From Bacillota bacterium (lineage in GTDB: Bacteria; Bacillota; Limnochordia; Darwinibacteriales; DTU012), in NCBI GenBank assembly GCA_012520795.1, contig JAAYNP010000009.1:1-38669 (forward strand): DNA of 38,669 bases, given 5' to 3'. The notes beneath the pieces were generated by a model, which saw only the letters and a list, made by a program, of their open reading frames with translations, had not been told where the DNA came from and made no database searches. Below, in pieces: positions 23,943-32,548 of this stretch. Position 1 is the stretch's first letter, and every line of letters starts with the position of its first letter. A program made the translations under genes and the position numbers.

Positions 23943-25430
23943 TCACTCTGGAAACACCAGTTTTTGCCAGTCCCGGACCGTGTAGATGTCAATCAGATCA
24001 ATGTCTGAGTAAAACGACTTCAGGATCTCTCCATAGTCATAGCCTGCCTCTGCCATCCCCCTGGCACCCCACTGGCTCATGCCGACACCATGGCCGATTC
24101 CTCCGCCGTAGATAATCACCTGGGCGATTTCACCACCTGCATCCCTGATGATCTCAAAGGCGATACTGGTGCTGGGCAACATCGGGTAGTTCACAATCTG
24201 ATCCTGCATCCGGTGAATCACAATATCTTCGTTTGTATACAGTTTGCTTGGGCGGATCAGGTTCCGGATATTCAACTCCTTGCTCACCTGAAAAGTGCCG
24301 TTCGAGCCCACGATTTCCAATGTGAGCAGATTGCCGCCGCCGCCCCGCCCGGCAACCCTAAGATCCTTTAATCTGCCGATCCCCGATTCCGGCACAGGAG
24401 TCGAAGCAAATCTGCCATCATCCTGCAGTGTCTCGACAAACTGCGGCTGAATTTGATACAGACTTGCCAAATTGGCATTGATCGTGGCCTCCAGCTGAGC
24501 CCTGGTAAAACCAATTTCCCAGCGGAACCACGGTGATTTCCGTTCATATCCGGAAATGGCCTTGTTTTTCAGAAACCTCAATACATCAGCATCATCATTC
24601 CAGTCAACTGTCACATCGGTTGTTAAAACCGACCGGGGCAGCAAATAGGGAGTTGGCCTCCCTGGATAGCTGTCCCGGGTACCGCCGCCCCATACCTCAT
24701 GGGAGGCAGCTGTATACCCGCAGGAAGTGGAATGAAAATAAGCCTTTACCAGCAAATTGTCCTGATCAACCATCACGAGGCCCCGAGTCTGATCCACTGC
24801 CTGTTTTGCGTTCAGATCCTCCTGCCGGTTGTTGTACACTTGGGCGAAAACACTGTCGTCAACATGATAATTGCGACCCATTGCCCTGGCCTCAATTATC
24901 GCCCTCACCACAAAAGTCCGCGATGCAACCGCCTGAGCGCACAAGGCGGCCAAAGGGGCGCTGGACGGCATTTCACTGGGGACGACACCATACAAATATT
25001 CCTCAATCTTGACCGTATTGATGATCTGCAGTTGACCGTTTTCTGTCAGATTGACTTCCAAAAAGCCCCTGTATGAAGGGCTGAACTCCCAGGCGTCACC
25101 ACGCTTGATGCTTTCCAGGATCAAGCGGCAGGCATGATCAGGGTAAACCCAGACAGGCGACCCCATCAGCAGTTCTTCAGCGCCGTTTGCCACCAGGATC
25201 CCTTCAGCTGTTGGCAGCAGTGTTACAGGAGATTCGCTGACAAAGTTCTGGCCGTAATCGACCAAGGTAATGGACCGTCCGTCCGAGGAAATGACTGCAC
25301 TGTCATGATAGAGATCCTGGAAATTGTCGGTTTTGATGGTAACACGGAATTCATCATCCCGCCCAAAGGCAGTGCCGCACAGAACCAGGAGCGCCGCGGC
25401 CGCCCATACTATGATTATGCGCCGGTTCAA
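23943..25430 (-). CDS. SpoIID/LytB domain protein
   Basis: A 495-residue exported or membrane-anchored protein with an N-terminal hydrophobic segment (IIIVWAAAALLVLCGTAFG). The SpoIID/LytB domain runs from about residue 130 and includes EYLYGVVPSEMP with the likely catalytic E153, AQAVASRTFVV, YFHSTSCGYTAASHEVWGG and GHGVGMSQWGARGMAEAGYD. SpoIID is a lytic transglycosylase that trims peptidoglycan during engulfment, and LytB-type relatives modify autolysins. The protein is longer than B. subtilis SpoIID (about 340), so a paralogous role is possible. The TTG at 25430 follows GGTGGGTGG, and a GTG at 25445 is an alternative. The gene lies 23 bases behind xylB. Confidence 0.85.
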   Translation of the reverse strand: MNRRIIIVWAAAALLVLCGTAFGRDDEFRVTIKTDNFQDLYHDSAVISSDGRSITLVDYGQNFVSESPVTLLPTAEGILVANGAEELLMGSPVWVYPDHACRLILESIKRGDAWEFSPSYRGFLEVNLTENGQLQIINTVKIEEYLYGVVPSEMPSSAPLAALCAQAVASRTFVVRAIIEARAMGRNYHVDDSVFAQVYNNRQEDLNAKQAVDQTRGLVMVDQDNLLVKAYFHSTSCGYTAASHEVWGGGTRDSYPGRPTPYLLPRSVLTTDVTVDWNDDADVLRFLKNKAISGYERKSPWFRWEIGFTRAQLEATINANLASLYQIQPQFVETLQDDGRFASTPVPESGIGRLKDLRVAGRGGGGNLLTLEIVGSNGTFQVSKELNIRNLIRPSKLYTNEDIVIHRMQDQIVNYPMLPSTSIAFEIIRDAGGEIAQVIIYGGGIGHGVGMSQWGARGMAEAGYDYGEILKSFYSDIDLIDIYTVRDWQKLVFPE

Positions 25431-25453
25431 TATTGAGCCACCCACCTTGATAC

Positions 25454-26980
25454 CTAAAACAGCTTAGCCATTTGATCATACATTGGTTTTAAAGCCGGAT
25501 AGAGGCTTTTATAAACTTGATAGATCTCCAGGTACAATGAATGCCATTTTTCGACCGGGTCGATCGTATCGATTACCTTGATCAGCGCCTCAGAAGCTTC
25601 CTTGGTATCTGCAAACGCACCGGTGCCGACACCGGCAAGGAGAGCTGCACCTAAACCGGGGCCTTCATCAACATTTAGCGTCTGCATCTGCAGTCCAAGA
25701 ATACTCGCCAAAATCTCCAGCCACAATCTTGACTTAGCGCCACCACCGATACACCTGACCGTCTTGCCGGTCCAACCAGCCTGCTGCAGTAAACAGAAGG
25801 AATCCCTGAAGGCAAAACCAACACCTTCCAAGATCGCCCGCACCAGATCACGGCGCTGATGGCTGCTGGAGAGGCCGAAGAAACACCCGCGGGCATTCCC
25901 GTCCCCATGAGGGGTCCGCTCACCTGTCAAATAAGGCAGGAAAATCACACCTTGACTGCCCGGTGTGCCGTGGGAGGCCGCTTCAGACAAGAGCACATAG
26001 GGGTCGGTATCGAGGCTTTCAGCCAAGACCGATTCCATCTGTCCGAACTGATCCCGGAACCACCTGAACGATAACCCGGCGGACAGGATCACACCCATCA
26101 TATAGAAACGGTCTTTTACCGCGTGGTTGAACATATGTATAGTCCCGCCGTTGGGCAATTTGGGCACATCCAAATGAGCCAGCATCACGCCGCTGGTGCC
26201 AAGGCTGATCATGGCCCGGCCGGCAGCTACAATACCAGCCCCCACTGCGCCGCAGGCATTGTCGGCGCCACCGCCAACTACCGGTGTGCCAACGGTCAAA
26301 CCGGTCAATTCTGCTGCCTCAGGATTGATTGTTCCCGCAATTTCACTGGATCCCACCAGTTCAGGCAAGATCTCCATGGGAAGGTTGAGCTTACCCATAA
26401 TAGTCTTGGACCACTGTCTTTGTTTAACATTGAGCAAGAGCGTGCCTGCAGCATCGCTCAGTTCCATTTTCAGCTCACCGGTCAACCGGTAACGGATATA
26501 GTCCTTAACCAAAACCAACCAGCGCACTTTGGTAAAGTTCTCCGGCTCATGTTCCCTGAGCCACAAAACCTTCGGGGCTGTAAAGCCCTCCAAAGCCGGG
26601 TTGCACGCTTCCTCCAAAAGCAGGCGCTTCCCCACCAGGCTCTCGATTTCATAGCACTGCTTGGTTGTCCGTGTATCGTTCCACAGGATTGCCGGCCGGA
26701 TCACTGTGCCGTCCTTGTCCAGAAAAACTGAGCTGTGCATCTGCCCGGACAAGCCAATACCCTTGACCTCACTTGGATCCACGTCATATTTGTCAAGGAC
26801 TTTGCGCAGTGCCAGGACCGTGCCCTGCCACATATCTTCCGGATCCTGCTCCATCCACCCCGGCCGCGGTGCATACAGCGGATATTCCTGTGCCGTCGAA
26901 CCGACAATTTCACCTTCGACCGTGACCAACAGTGCTTTTACCTGTGATGTGCCAATATCCAGACCTAAAAGATAACCCAT
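25454..26980 (-). CDS. xylB: Xylulokinase
   Basis: A 508-residue FGGY sugar kinase that phosphorylates D-xylulose with ATP for entry to the pentose phosphate pathway. The N-terminal phosphate loop is GLDIGTSQVKALL. The substrate-binding GLSGQMHSSVFLD motif, ILWNDTRT and the catalytic base D240 in GGGADNACGAVG all fit XylB. ATP-binding marks such as SLGTSG and RCIGGGAKSRLW are present. Length is normal. AAGGAG lies 10 bases before the ATG. No xylose isomerase gene is nearby, so the xylulose source must be encoded elsewhere. Confidence 0.94.
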   Translation of the reverse strand: MGYLLGLDIGTSQVKALLVTVEGEIVGSTAQEYPLYAPRPGWMEQDPEDMWQGTVLALRKVLDKYDVDPSEVKGIGLSGQMHSSVFLDKDGTVIRPAILWNDTRTTKQCYEIESLVGKRLLLEEACNPALEGFTAPKVLWLREHEPENFTKVRWLVLVKDYIRYRLTGELKMELSDAAGTLLLNVKQRQWSKTIMGKLNLPMEILPELVGSSEIAGTINPEAAELTGLTVGTPVVGGGADNACGAVGAGIVAAGRAMISLGTSGVMLAHLDVPKLPNGGTIHMFNHAVKDRFYMMGVILSAGLSFRWFRDQFGQMESVLAESLDTDPYVLLSEAASHGTPGSQGVIFLPYLTGERTPHGDGNARGCFFGLSSSHQRRDLVRAILEGVGFAFRDSFCLLQQAGWTGKTVRCIGGGAKSRLWLEILASILGLQMQTLNVDEGPGLGAALLAGVGTGAFADTKEASEALIKVIDTIDPVEKWHSLYLEIYQVYKSLYPALKPMYDQMAKLF

Positions 26981-27058
26981 ACCCGTCTCTCCTTAATGAA
27001 TTTATTCTTCCTTCGTCCTGACTCAAGGGTTCACAAACTGGTTTTGGATAAGCTTCTA

Positions 27059-27067
27059 TGCTATAAT
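27059..27067 (+). promoter_or_regulatory. Extended -10 promoter of the exonuclease gene
   Basis: TGCTATAAT is a full extended -10 element, 31 bases before the ATG at 27099. The -35 region (GGTTTT) is weak, as is usual with extended -10 promoters. Confidence 0.6.
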
Positions 27068-27098
27068 TAGCATATCGACCTGGTAGAGGAGTCTTGGA

Positions 27099-27959
27099 AT
27101 GAAACAATGCTGCCTAATCATTGATGGATTTGCCCTGGTCTATCGTGCCTACTATGGCCTGCCCAACACAATCCGCAACAGCAGCGGGCTTGCAGTCAAT
27201 GCCGTGATTGGGTTTTACAACACTCTGTCATCACTCATCAGCCAGATCCAGCCGCAGTACTTGGCTGCGGTCTTCGACCATCCCCAGCCTACCTTTCGCC
27301 ACAAGCTCTACCCGCCCTATAAGGCAAACCGGCCGCCAATGCCTGTGGAACTGCAGGAACAGCTGCCTTTAATTGCGGAATTACTGGCAGCAATGGAGAT
27401 CCCCATTCTGAAGCTGCCGGGTTACGAAGCTGACGATGTAATCGGCACAATTGCAGCCAACCTGCCTTACGGCACCGAAGCTTATATCGCAACTGTCGAT
27501 CGGGACACACTCCAGCTGGTAAACGACACGGTAACCGTTCTAATACCCAACAGGCGCTCCAATAGAATCTACACACCGGATACGGTTGAAGCTGAGATCC
27601 AACTGCCGCCGGCATTAATCCCTGATCTCAAAGCATTAATGGGTGATGCCAGTGACAATATTCCCGGTATCAGCATGATCGGCCCAAAAACAGCAGTAAA
27701 ATGGCTCAAGCGTTTCGGCGGTTTGGAACAGATTATTGCCAATGCCCAGCTGCTGAGGGGAAAAGCTGGAGCCAATTTGCGGGCAAACAAATCCCAGGCC
27801 TTGCTTTTTAAAAACCTAAGCACGATCCGAATCAATGCTCCGATTGCCTGGTGCTGGAAACATTGCAGGCTAACCCCGGATCTCAGCCCGGTACTGCCTA
27901 CACTGGCAGCGTTTGGGATCCGGGCCAAGTTACCTCAGACATTCACCACCACATCATAA
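27099..27959 (+). CDS. Stand-alone 5'-3' exonuclease (PolA N-domain type)
   Basis: A 286-residue flap-type nuclease related to the 5' nuclease domain of DNA polymerase I and to B. subtilis YpcP. It removes 5' flaps and RNA primers. The metal-binding acids are conserved: IIDGFALVYRAYYG, AAVFDHPQPTFRH, GYEADDVIGTIA, ATVDRDTLQLV and MGDASDNIPGISMIGPKTAVKWL, which also holds the helix-hairpin-helix. Start ATG 27099 follows GAGGAG. Its size is normal for the stand-alone class. Confidence 0.93.
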   Translation: MKQCCLIIDGFALVYRAYYGLPNTIRNSSGLAVNAVIGFYNTLSSLISQIQPQYLAAVFDHPQPTFRHKLYPPYKANRPPMPVELQEQLPLIAELLAAMEIPILKLPGYEADDVIGTIAANLPYGTEAYIATVDRDTLQLVNDTVTVLIPNRRSNRIYTPDTVEAEIQLPPALIPDLKALMGDASDNIPGISMIGPKTAVKWLKRFGGLEQIIANAQLLRGKAGANLRANKSQALLFKNLSTIRINAPIAWCWKHCRLTPDLSPVLPTLAAFGIRAKLPQTFTTTS

Positions 27960-28024
27960 ATTTAACACACCAACAATATTCTTGAGAAATTCAAAAAACC
28001 CTGCGCTGAATTTTGCGTCTAATT

Positions 28025-29839
28025 TTACATTAACGCTTTCAATTCTGATGCGAGCCTTTCCATTTGATCAACAAGCGACCCGAACACATCAATTGCCTTC
28101 ATGATCGGTTCCGGAGTGGTCAAATCCACACCGGTCTTCTTCAACAGATTGAGAGGATAATCGGAACCACCGTTTCTTAAGAACTCCAAGTACCGGGTTA
28201 CCGCGCCATTTTCATTCAGGATCTTCTGTGCTATGGTTACAGCGGCGGAAAAACCGGTGGCATACTTGTAGACATAAAACGGCCGGTAAAAATGGGGAAT
28301 CCTGGCCCACTCCATTGCTATGTGCGGATCGCTTATCACCTCAGGCCCGTAGTATATCTGGTTCAATTCATGATAAGCCTGGCACAAGCTTTCCGCTGTC
28401 ATGGGAACCCCACTGCCGATCCTGTCATGAACAATCATTTCAAACTCAGCAAACATGGTTTGCCTGAATACAGTACCTCTAAACTGTTCCAAATAGTGAT
28501 TGAGAAGGTAAAGCTTTTGCTTCGGATCATCAGCCTTTGCCAACAGATCGTTCATAACCAGGCACTCATTCACCGTAGACGCAACTTCAGCGACGAAAAT
28601 CGCATAGTCCGCATTGATAAACTCCTGATTCAAATCGGAATAGTATGAGTGCATGGCATGGCCCATTTCATGAGCCAAGGTGAACATGTCGTCAACCGTG
28701 TTCTCATAGTTTAGCAGAACATAGGGATGCACCCGGTAAACACTGGCAGAATAGGCTCCGCTGGTCTTGCCCTTGTTCTCAAACCAGTCGATCCACCCTG
28801 CGGACAAGCCCTTGCTGAGATCCGTGACATATTCCCCTCCCAAAGGTGCCAATCCCGTTTTCACCATTTCCACCGCCTGTTCAGGCCGGATTTTGATGTC
28901 CAGATCCTGCACCAAAGGCACATTAATGTCATACATGTGCAGCTCATCAAGCCCGAGCATTTTCTTGCGCAGCTCCATATAGCGGTAAAAAGCAGGAAGG
29001 CCCTCATGGACAGCCTTGATTAAGCTGTGGTATACATCGGGCTGCACATTGTCTAGATCCAAAGCCGCCTCCAACGACGATTCGTACTTTCTGGCCCTGG
29101 CAAAAAACAAAGCCCTCTTCACTGCCGAAGCATAGGTGGCGGCCAAAGTGTTTTTCCACTGTTCATAGGTTGAATACAAAGCCTTAAAGGCGGATTTGCG
29201 TACATCCCTGTCCCGGCTTTCCATAAAGCGCAGATAACGCCCGTGGGTCAGTTCCACCTCATTGCCATTTTCATCCTTGATGGTGGGAAACCGCAGATCC
29301 GCATTATTGAACATCCGGAAAATCTGGCTGGTAGCCTGGGCCATCTCACTGGCCCGTGCCAGGAGTTCTTCTTGTTCCGTCGGGAGCGTGTGGGGTTTCA
29401 TCCGCAGAATATTGTCCAGATAGTGGCCGTAGGTTTTAAGCCCTGGGGTTTGCTCCACCCACTCCCGTACAGTTGCGGCAGGCAGAGCCAGTATATCCGG
29501 CTCAATATAGGCAAGATTGCTGCCGAGTTCTGCTCCGATACCAACGATCCGATCCCAAAATCCCTGGTATACTGGGTTGGTATTGTCCTGATCCTTACTC
29601 ATCATGGCATAGCCTGCCAAGCGATCAAATTTGATTCTGACTTGATCCTGCAGCTTCAGGCACGCCAGCAGGTTCTCTGCGGTCGTGAGCCGGCCTTGGT
29701 AATCCTTGAGCGAAGGCATCATTTGTTTCAATTCCTCAAAGTCTTGTTCCCACACCTGGTCTGAAGGATACAGATCCGTTAGTTTCCACTTGTACTGATC
29801 GGCGATTTCACTGCGCTGCGGTATTGTTTTTGCGGCCAT
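28025..29839 (-). CDS. pepF: Oligoendopeptidase F
   Basis: A 604-residue cytoplasmic M3 zinc peptidase that cuts short peptides. The zinc motif HEMGH is at H390-H394, within AHEMGHAMHSYYS, and the third ligand lies in the following helix (VASTVNECLV). The M3B family N-terminal helical domain precedes it. The ATG at 29839 has AAGGAG 8 bases upstream, so the GTG at 29845 is rejected. The gene is a single-gene unit with its own promoter and converges on the exonuclease gene. Confidence 0.95.
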   Translation of the reverse strand: MAAKTIPQRSEIADQYKWKLTDLYPSDQVWEQDFEELKQMMPSLKDYQGRLTTAENLLACLKLQDQVRIKFDRLAGYAMMSKDQDNTNPVYQGFWDRIVGIGAELGSNLAYIEPDILALPAATVREWVEQTPGLKTYGHYLDNILRMKPHTLPTEQEELLARASEMAQATSQIFRMFNNADLRFPTIKDENGNEVELTHGRYLRFMESRDRDVRKSAFKALYSTYEQWKNTLAATYASAVKRALFFARARKYESSLEAALDLDNVQPDVYHSLIKAVHEGLPAFYRYMELRKKMLGLDELHMYDINVPLVQDLDIKIRPEQAVEMVKTGLAPLGGEYVTDLSKGLSAGWIDWFENKGKTSGAYSASVYRVHPYVLLNYENTVDDMFTLAHEMGHAMHSYYSDLNQEFINADYAIFVAEVASTVNECLVMNDLLAKADDPKQKLYLLNHYLEQFRGTVFRQTMFAEFEMIVHDRIGSGVPMTAESLCQAYHELNQIYYGPEVISDPHIAMEWARIPHFYRPFYVYKYATGFSAAVTIAQKILNENGAVTRYLEFLRNGGSDYPLNLLKKTGVDLTTPEPIMKAIDVFGSLVDQMERLASELKALM

Positions 29840-29881
29840 TTTCACATCTCCTTAAAATCCTAAGTTTTCCTGTATGTTTGT

Positions 29882-29890
29882 ATTATACCA
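29882..29890 (-). promoter_or_regulatory. Extended -10 promoter of pepF
   Basis: On the minus strand TGGTATAAT is found 43 bases before the pepF ATG. A -35 like GACTTT lies about 17 bases further up. Confidence 0.55.
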
Positions 29891-29959
29891 AAAACTACGA
29901 AGGAAAGTCCGGCTATTTCGTGGAATTACTAAGTATTAACACAATTGAGGATGAGGGTA

Positions 29960-31906
29960 ATGAGTACTATCTTTGCCTTGGATATTGGAACACGCAAGAT
30001 AGCCGGTTTGCTGATGGAACAGGAAGCACAGCAATACACAGTCCATCATGTGGTAATCAAAGAACAGCTCCCAAATGCCATGCAGGACGGGCAGATTCAT
30101 GACATACCAAAAGTGGCACAAGTGATCCGGGAAGTTGCCGCAGAGATTAGTACTCACACATCTGAACCAATTACCGAGGCCGTTGTTGCCGCCGCCGGGC
30201 GCTCTTTGCGTACTCAGCGCGGCCAGGCCACGATCAAGCTGCCCTTGAATCAAGAGATTACCTGGGAATTCTTGGGCGAGCTGGAATTGAGTGCTGTTCA
30301 GGATGCTCTCAGCCAGACAAGCCAATATCGAGTGCAGACCGCTGTAGACACCTACTTGTGTGTCGGCTATTCGGTAGTCCAGAAGTATCTCGACGACCAG
30401 CCAATCGAAAATCTCGTCGGCCACCAGGGGTACTCTGCATCGGTGGAAGTGATTGCCACATTCCTCCCCCGGATTGTTGTTGATTCCTTGATGACAGCGC
30501 TGCGCCTGGCCGGCTTGGGAATCCAGTCTTTGACTCTGGAACCGATTGCCGCCATGCATGCCGTAATCCCGCCGTCGATGCGCATGCTCAATCTGGCGCT
30601 GGTGGATGTGGGTGCAGGCACATCTGATATTGCCATCACCGCAGATGGAACAGTCAAAGCTTTTGGCATGATTCCGCAAGCCGGGGACTTGATTACCAGG
30701 ATCACAGCCGATCACTATCTCCTTGATTTCATGGAGGCCGAGCAGGTAAAGCGTCAGCTCAACACTAATTCGGTTATCAGATATACGGACGCCTTAGGGA
30801 ACCGGCTTGAAGTCAGCCAGGAAGAGGTTTTGGCCCTAATTCAGCCGGCGGTTGCTACTCTGGCTCACAAGATCAGCAATGAAATCAGTGCCTTGAACGA
30901 CGGTGCTCCAAAAGGCGTAATTCTGATCGGGGGCGGCAGCCTCACACCGCACCTGGATCGGGAGATTGCCAAGTACCTGCAGCTGCCGGACAATCTGGTC
31001 AGAATCCGGGATCGGGCCAGCCTCAGCAATATCAGGGGGGCCAACGAGTATCTCGGCCCGCAGTTGGTGACTCCAATCTGCATCGGCTGCAACCACCTTG
31101 ATCAATTGGCTATGAAACTGCAGAAAGTGACGGTCAACGGCAAGACTGTCCATTTTCTGCGCCTGAGCGATGCCACAGTCGGTGATGCCCTGCTCAACGC
31201 CGGGTACGATATCGATCGCCTGATCGATCATACTGCCCGCACCTTGGAATTGACGATCAATCAGGAGCCCTTCACCATCCGCGGGCACGGGCGGGCGCCA
31301 ACCCAGATTCTATGCAACGGTGAACCGGCGACGCTCCGGACCAGACTGCAGGGCAAGGATGTCATTGAAATCGACATAGTTGAAAACCAAGAGGCACGCC
31401 CAATCCTGCTTCAGGATCTTGTGGAACAGCTGCGGCTGTACAAATCCTTGATCATCAACGGTGAGCATACCGCCATTATCCCTGCCATCACAGTAAACGG
31501 GCAGGAGCAGCCGTTAACCTATGCGCTCGATGATGGTGACAGCATAACATACGAGCCTGTTGAAACGGTGGGGGCAGCGCTGAAACGTGCTGGAGTTGAA
31601 GTTGTTCAGAGTTCCATTACTGTGTACGTTAACGACGAAAAGGTCGAATTGAAAGGCCCGCCCCGAGTCCTGATTAACGGTCAGCCGGGAAGCCTTGACC
31701 TGGCAGTGAACGACGGCGACCGGGTTGAGTGCCGTCCTCAGTCAGAAGCGAGATTTATCCTGGCCGATATTTTCCAGGTATATCAGCCCTACAGGCTGGA
31801 GGATATTAAGCAGATCACGTTCTGGATCAACGGGCAGCCGGCGGGATACACCGATCAAATCCACGGCGGTGATCAGATCCGCCTGGAAATCGACCATAAA
31901 GAATAA
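29960..31906 (+). CDS. FtsA/PilM-like actin-fold ATPase with a repeat-bearing C-terminal extension
   Basis: A 648-residue protein. Residues 1-380 have the actin-like fold of FtsA: the phosphate-1 loop ALDIGTRKIAGLLM at 6, an SHS2-like insertion (AVVAAAGRSLRTQRG), the phosphate-2 loop LVDVGAGTSDIAI at 214, and the adenosine motif GVILIGGGSLTPHL. It lacks an FtsZ neighbour. From about 390 to the end there is a beta-rich tail with recurring units of the type ING.P..L..V..GD.I, at about 449, 510, 570 and 619. Comparable long FtsA-domain proteins occur in Clostridia, but their function is unknown to me. GAGG lies 10 bases before the ATG at 29960, and a TTG at 29945 is less likely. Confidence 0.85.
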   Translation: MSTIFALDIGTRKIAGLLMEQEAQQYTVHHVVIKEQLPNAMQDGQIHDIPKVAQVIREVAAEISTHTSEPITEAVVAAAGRSLRTQRGQATIKLPLNQEITWEFLGELELSAVQDALSQTSQYRVQTAVDTYLCVGYSVVQKYLDDQPIENLVGHQGYSASVEVIATFLPRIVVDSLMTALRLAGLGIQSLTLEPIAAMHAVIPPSMRMLNLALVDVGAGTSDIAITADGTVKAFGMIPQAGDLITRITADHYLLDFMEAEQVKRQLNTNSVIRYTDALGNRLEVSQEEVLALIQPAVATLAHKISNEISALNDGAPKGVILIGGGSLTPHLDREIAKYLQLPDNLVRIRDRASLSNIRGANEYLGPQLVTPICIGCNHLDQLAMKLQKVTVNGKTVHFLRLSDATVGDALLNAGYDIDRLIDHTARTLELTINQEPFTIRGHGRAPTQILCNGEPATLRTRLQGKDVIEIDIVENQEARPILLQDLVEQLRLYKSLIINGEHTAIIPAITVNGQEQPLTYALDDGDSITYEPVETVGAALKRAGVEVVQSSITVYVNDEKVELKGPPRVLINGQPGSLDLAVNDGDRVECRPQSEARFILADIFQVYQPYRLEDIKQITFWINGQPAGYTDQIHGGDQIRLEIDHKE

Positions 31907-31938
31907 TACGGGGGCGCTAAACCGCTCCCGTATTTTTT
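31905..31938. terminator. Bidirectional terminator between the FtsA-like gene and the convergent gene
   Basis: A 12-base-pair stem with one G-U pair (31905-31916 with 31923-31934) and a 6-base loop is followed by a T-run to 31938. It overlaps the last codons of the convergent gene. Confidence 0.9.
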
Positions 31939-32432
31939 GCTTCACCGATAGCCAGAGTATACTGGTAAAGCTGATCCCGATCTGATTCCTCCACAAACCT
32001 TAAGTTCCGCAGCAACCTTAAGTCTTCCCACAAAGGCTCCAAATACCTTCTGGATTTGGGAATCAGCAAATCCTTGATCATCAGGCGGGCTAGGATGTCT
32101 ATTAGCCGCTGCGGCAAACACTTCATGAGAAACTTCTGTTCCGGTGTTGCCATGGACCACAGGTCATGAGGGATATCCACTTCTATTTGATGGCGAAAAT
32201 GCTTGCCCATTTCCAGGAATTGGTAAACAGTACTGCCGAGGGCAGCTGCCGCTTCCGCCAAACAGATTTCGTTGCTGACATAAGCATCCCAGGCAAGCCG
32301 AAAAGTCAAAGCCGGCTTGTCTGCCATATAAACGGCAACCAGCTCCGCCAGCTGATCAGGCCCCCACTCCTGTTCTTGTTCTTGCTGTAAACCAGCGGCA
32401 ATACCATTAGTGTTCTTTTCGGTTCTATTCAT
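31917..32432 (-). CDS. Unknown protein with a helix-turn-helix-like segment (171 aa)
   Basis: The product is not recognised as a whole. The N-terminus is polar and glutamate/glutamine-rich (GLQQEQEQEWG). A middle segment, FRLAWDAYVSNEICLAEAAAALGSTVYQFLEMGKHF in the flow of the protein, resembles the UPF0175-like helix-turn-helix pattern. The C-terminal half is helical with many leucines and arginines. The ATG at 32432 is preferred, with GAGAGGGG upstream, but a TTG one codon earlier and a GTG at 32456 cannot be excluded. It lies 116 bases downstream of the diguanylate cyclase gene. Confidence 0.65.
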   Translation of the reverse strand: MNRTEKNTNGIAAGLQQEQEQEWGPDQLAELVAVYMADKPALTFRLAWDAYVSNEICLAEAAAALGSTVYQFLEMGKHFRHQIEVDIPHDLWSMATPEQKFLMKCLPQRLIDILARLMIKDLLIPKSRRYLEPLWEDLRLLRNLRFVEESDRDQLYQYTLAIGEAKNTGAV

Positions 32433-32548
32433 CAAATAAGAGCCCCTCTCACTCACCGTCTCCCTTGGGCCCCTATATTATGATCTTCTATCTTGTTCTA
32501 AAATTTCCTTCTTTGTCTACACAATTATTGCAAATCAGACATCATTGC

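Noticed and set aside
26123-26731. 202-residue open frame opposite xylB
   Set aside because: Antisense shadow of a well-conserved kinase gene, with no ribosome binding site.
27960-28024. Possible terminator between the exonuclease and pepF genes
   Set aside because: Only a weak AAATTCA/TGAATTT pairing with a long loop is present, below the standard of the other terminators.
29936-30715. 259-residue open frame opposite the FtsA-like gene
   Set aside because: It covers the conserved ATPase loops in antisense and has cysteine- and histidine-rich composition typical of shadow frames.
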